The translations under genes and the position numbers were made by a program. 64,000 nt of DNA, taken from the NCBI GenBank assembly GCA_947034885.2, contig OX344757.2:6200001-6264000 (forward strand), written 5' to 3'. The DNA comes from Thuidium tamariscinum (taxonomy: Eukaryota > Streptophyta > Bryopsida > Hypnales > Thuidiaceae). The first letter of the stretch is position 1. Each line of letters begins with the position of its first letter. Positions 60,185 through 64,000 of this stretch are shown here, piece by piece. The notes below the pieces were generated by a model, which searched no databases, was not told where the DNA came from, and saw only the letters and a list, made by a program, of their open reading frames with translations.

Positions 60185-62340
60185 TTATGCTATATGATAT
60201 CTTTACCAATTGTTGGGCCTTTTTTGAAGAATGGTGTAATGAATTTAGCTACACACTTTATTATTTGTGGTTATATGGAAGGAAATGGAGCTTTCTATGT
60301 TACATTGGAGAAGAATGAAGGGAAGATAGAAGACATGACATATGACATTATCAAAATGTGTAGTACCAATTGGGTGAGCAAATGTTACATTTGAGAGAGA
60401 ATTACAAAATGATGAGGATCTTAAAGATTTCTCTGGCAAGATGTTCATAATGTAGGATGGCAACCACTATTTGCAAGCATGGGTTCATTTTATCAATGGA
60501 GATCATGCAAATGACTTTGAATGGCATTGTGTTGTTGAATGTATCATTTTGGAGGTTAAGGGGGACATTGCAACTATATTGGCCACATTATATGAAGTCA
60601 ATTGGTAATCTTTTATCTTTTTATTATTTTTCATTTCATTTCATTTAACTTCTTAGTCTCTAAATCTTATTTGGTTTGCATCATTGACACTATTCTTCCT
60701 TTTTTTAGTTGGATATTCACTTCACATATTTTGCCACATAAAACCAAAAGTTCCATGTTTTCATAAATCTTGTTCACAAGCTTTATTGCATTCAAAGTAT
60801 CACTAAGCAATTGCTCTCATATTTTGAAAAACTTGTCTCTAAAGAGGATCTTGCTACAATTGAAGTCAAGCAAAAAACAAAATAACAAACTTGGTTTACT
60901 CTAATTGTTGAGGCTCTAAATGGAATCTTGTATTAGGTTCAATTCTCAATTTCTATTTTTGGTTTCATATTCTATTTAGCTCAAAGGCTTCCTCTTTGTT
61001 CTTTTTGTTCATTTTATTTTATCATATCTTGTTCTCATAAGAGGATTTTCAGCTCCTATAAGAGACTGCGAGTTCCCAGACGCTGGGAACGCATTGGGAA
61101 CGCTGGGAACACAATGCTGATGTGGTTGAGCGATTGCCACGTCAGAAAATATTAATTTTTTATTAATTTTAATTAAATATTAAATATTTTTTAAATATTT
61201 TTTTAAATCGTTTTTTTTCTATTTAATACATTCTGAAGTTTTTTGAAAAAAAAAATTTTAATTTTTTTTTTTCAAAATTCAAAAATTCCGACCAGCAGGG
61301 TGCTGGTCTGCAGCAGTGAGAACAATTTCGGGGAACACCCCTGAAACAGTCTCTTGGGGGCCCAGAAATCCTCTTATGAATATGCAAAACATTTGTTGTC
61401 ATGTAAACTTATATTTATTTTTATGTGATTCTACTTTTGTGCAATAAGAATTGTGGGACACTATTGTTGCTACTAAAAGGAAATTAAATGAGAAGTATTT
61501 CAATCTAGCATATTAGACTCTCAATGCAATCACTAAGTAGATCTCCAAAAATGTTAACAAGGTCAAAGTAGCTTCTCATTCAAAACTAAAGAAACAACTT
61601 CTCATTGCAAATCCTAAATACACAATGGCATTTTTGGAGTAGGTAAACATTCACTATAAAACTCATGATGATAGTCTAAATTAGATTTGAGAGAAATTTT
61701 GGATGCTAGCAACTTCAACAATTAATACTTTTATAAAGATCAAATGGCTAGAGAGGTTGAACAAGTCTCCTTCTCTTCTTCAAGCTCTCAAAAATTTTTA
61801 AACCAAAATTTAGTGATATTGACTTCTTTAAATGGCTTCATAAAACTACATGGTGGATCCAAGTGAGTATTTATTTTTTTCCCTATTGTTTGAGAAACAT
61901 TTCTTTAAGCCTTTTGTCTCAATCATAAAATTCTTCTAATTTTACATTTTGTATGCATGGCACTTGGCTATTGAGATAGAAAAGCTTTTTAATACTACAA
62001 TGCCTAATCAAGGTGTGTCTATTAATTATCTTCTTGATGGTATAGATCCTTTGCTTGTTATTTTTTATTATGTAGAGACAATGTGCATATTATTATAGGA
62101 TATTGCATTCTTTGTGAATTTTTTATGAATAAGGGAATCCACAAGAATAATAAGATTGACAAGCAATTCAATTTCAAACTAGCCATGCAAAGGATGTTGA
62201 ATAGGTACTTAAAATATGTTCATTTTTCTACTAAAGCCATTTCCAAATCTCCCACATTCTTTACAAACTATTTGAACAAAGAAAATAAAGAGTTCATATT
62301 TATAGACAAGATCATAAAGTTTTGGAATCCCATGCATTGA
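60185..62340 (+). pseudogene. Decayed multi-exon gene with a DGNH motif
   Basis: Several stretches read as protein with even composition and plausible introns. The first (60194-60390) has GPFLKNGVMNLATHFIICGY. A second (about 60395-60605) has D-G-N-H-Y-L-Q-A-W, close to the DGxHRxxA signature of ParB/sulfiredoxin-like folds, and ends at a donor-like GGTAATC. A third starts after TTTTTTAG near 60708. Further exon-like stretches lie at 61440-61865, with a CAAGTGAGT donor, and 61945-62340. It has stops, at least one frame change, and a MITE (61036-61374) inside. Family unknown; the motif link is only a suggestion. It could be a host gene or cargo of an unrecognised element. Confidence 0.4.
61036..61374 (+). 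mobile_element. ACGTGGC-type MITE, copy 5
   Basis: Ends CATAAGAGGATTT and AAATCCTCTTATG with inner AAGAGACTG and CAGTCTCTT blocks are inverted. Then come three GGGAACGC-type units, GATGTGG..GCCACGTCA near 61119-61145, an A/T-rich tract and GACCAGCAGGGTGCTGGTC. It lies within the decayed gene, in what may be an intron. Confidence 0.75.
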
Positions 62341-62395
62341 AAAAAATGCGGGTGGTATTTGGATCGTCCTTTCAAAAGACCTCCATTATTTGACA

Positions 62396-62613
62396 CGGTT
62401 GCTAGTATGTGAGCATAGAAGTGTGAGCTTATGAGCCTCAAAGATGATGCACCTTTAGTATAGGTGCTTATATTATGGAAACCTTCTATGATAAGAGTGT
62501 ATTTATACTATAGGTAGTTTTACTATAAACACCTTCAAAGGTGGTAGTATATCTACTTACATACATATTAGAAGCTCACATGTTTGCATGTTCATGCTCA
62601 CACGCTAGCATCG
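62396..62613 (+). mobile_element. GCTCAC-type MITE, copy 4
   Basis: Ends CGGTTGCTAGTATGTGAGCA and TTCATGCTCACACGCTAGCA, then TCG. 218 bases. Shares TAAACACCTTCAAAGG with copy 3. Confidence 0.75.
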
Positions 62614-62753
62614 TTGCCTCGGGCCTTAGTCAACCAAATATTGGCAATCTAGCCTACCCTTTGAGTTGAATTTGCTTAAAAAACCCATACCTTCTTCACT
62701 TGGTAGTGGATTGAAACAAAAATTATATATTTATAAAGCTCTTGCAAAACTAT

Positions 62754-62993
62754 CAACAATGCTAGCACATGTATGTAAATACACGAGCCTACAAGTCTTG
62801 AACCTAGTTGTAGGTGAGTACCTACAAACATTTGAATGTGTTTATAATATTTGTATCTATACATATTTATACTATAACATGGATAGAATCTATAACCTAC
62901 ATATTTATAATATATTCATCAATAATGATAGATGATATCTATGATATAAATTCCTAGGCTCATAAGCTCATATATTCTATGCCCACATTTTTG
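62754..62993 (-). mobile_element. GCTCAC-type MITE, diverged copy 5
   Basis: Reversed, it reads GTGGGCATAGAATATATGAG, CTTATGAGCCTAGG and, at the far end, TACATACATGTGCTAGCATT, in the same order as copy 4. It is inverted relative to copy 4 and separated from it by 140 bases. Confidence 0.5.
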
Positions 62994-62999
62994 GAGAAC

Positions 63000-64000
63000 T
63001 ACATGTCTCCAAAGAGTTTTAAAAAATCAAGTACATTTTAGCTTATAATAACCAATTCAAACTACAAATTGTCTCTTGCGGGGACAATGGTTCTTTAGAG
63101 CATAACAATATTTCTATCTACTTCATTTAGAAAGTTAAAAAAAGATTCAATAGTTGAAAGGATTATTGCAATAGCAAGCCCTATGTGTTAGAATCCAATC
63201 AACACAATATTGTATATTTTTCATTCAAACCTCCATTTTGGGAAAAAATCTAAAATTATTACTATAATTTATATTATTATTGATGTCATTTTATTTCTAC
63301 CTTCATATTTTAAGAAATTACTTGATATTTCTTACTATCAAAAACTATCAATATTTTGCACATCTATCATATTGTAGGAGAAATTTAATTTGATAGTGGA
63401 GTTTACTTGAAGATCTTTTCAATGGAGTTTTGGGTACAAGAAATTAAAAAATTTACTAAAAAAGTTTCAATCTACTAGTCTCCATTTCTACCTCTACTTC
63501 AAAATATTCAAATGAATTAGATTGTTTTTGCCATTTAAAAAATCATAATAACAATATTTTGATGAAATTTTTTAACTTTTTCACAATCATAGATGGTTTA
63601 AAGTTTCATATGATAAAAATTTAGTATATATATATTCAAACACAAATCAATAGGCTAAATTTAGTATAGGCATGATATTTGACTATGGATCTAATTTATT
63701 AACAATCAAAGAAGAAGTAAGGCATTTAGGAGTGAGGGTTCGATTTGTTGTACACACCTTATTATTATTGCCTATACCTTTTACCAAGGAAACAATTATT
63801 TTGAGATTATGGAATAAAAAGGTAATACAATATATGAAGATCATAGAAAGTTTGCCTTGAATGTGTAAATGTTTCCAAAATAAGACAATACCATTGTAGA
63901 CAATGTGTTATTACATACATAAGTGTCAAAGAAGTCATACCCTCCATGAAATTTTTTTGTATCTTCTTCTATATTTAAGTATATGTGAAATTTGGTAGTG
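63000..64000. other. AT-rich stretch, nothing recognised
   Basis: No gene, element end or RNA gene seen. Confidence 0.4.

Noticed and set aside
1-64000. CRISPR array, bacterial operons, tRNA or rRNA genes
   Set aside because: No regular spacer-repeat array, no tRNA B-box with a paired acceptor stem, and no rRNA signature words were seen. The tandem arrays present belong to foldback elements, a MITE or microsatellites.

Overview
The window looks like a piece of a large, AT-rich, repeat-packed eukaryotic nuclear genome. It has GT-AG introns, a Ty3/gypsy chromovirus, CACTA, hAT, Harbinger and mariner type MITEs, LINE tails and long homopolymer and TA tracts. There are no operons, ribosome binding sites or compact intact genes. 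A land plant or streptophyte alga fits the element mix best, but the species cannot be read from the sequence. No intact protein gene is certain; the few gene-like stretches are short, broken, or confined to GC-rich islands.

Layout. 1-9 kb: TTAA-flanked elements, a Harbinger-type MITE, a tandem duplication and a GC-rich island (8.0-8.9 kb). 9-15 kb: mostly anonymous AT-rich DNA with a second GC-rich island near 13 kb that holds a possible host exon. 15-31 kb: a dense field of TTAA-flanked elements, including a 750 bp near-perfect hairpin, a hAT MITE with a target duplication, and a probable solo LTR nested in a TTAA element. 31-39 kb: a Harbinger-type element carrying three consecutive hairpins, small TTAA elements, and a GC-rich island with a candidate two-exon gene plus two degenerate related segments. 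39-47 kb: TTAA and ACGTGGC-type MITEs, then a fossil chromovirus on the minus strand with one recognisable LTR. 47-52 kb: CACTA-type MITEs and a foldback element with tandem-repeat arms. 52-55.5 kb: a decayed pogo-type DDE transposase gene with two introns, followed by a TA-flanked MITE. 56-62.4 kb: weak coding remnants, a second foldback element, and a decayed multi-exon gene of unknown family. 62.4-64 kb: two copies of a GCTCAC-type MITE.

The most striking feature is the set of repeats whose ends read TTAA-CCCCTAA...TTAGGGG-TTAA, the terminal signature of the piggyBac superfamily. Several families (about 0.93, 0.55 and 0.22 kb) share these ends. Neighbouring elements often abut on one shared TTAA, and one has become a long hairpin. 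In-frame stops in the DNA transposase are mostly of the kind made by C-to-T or G-to-A change, which suggests methylation-linked decay. The GC-rich islands may therefore be the less methylated or younger sequence.
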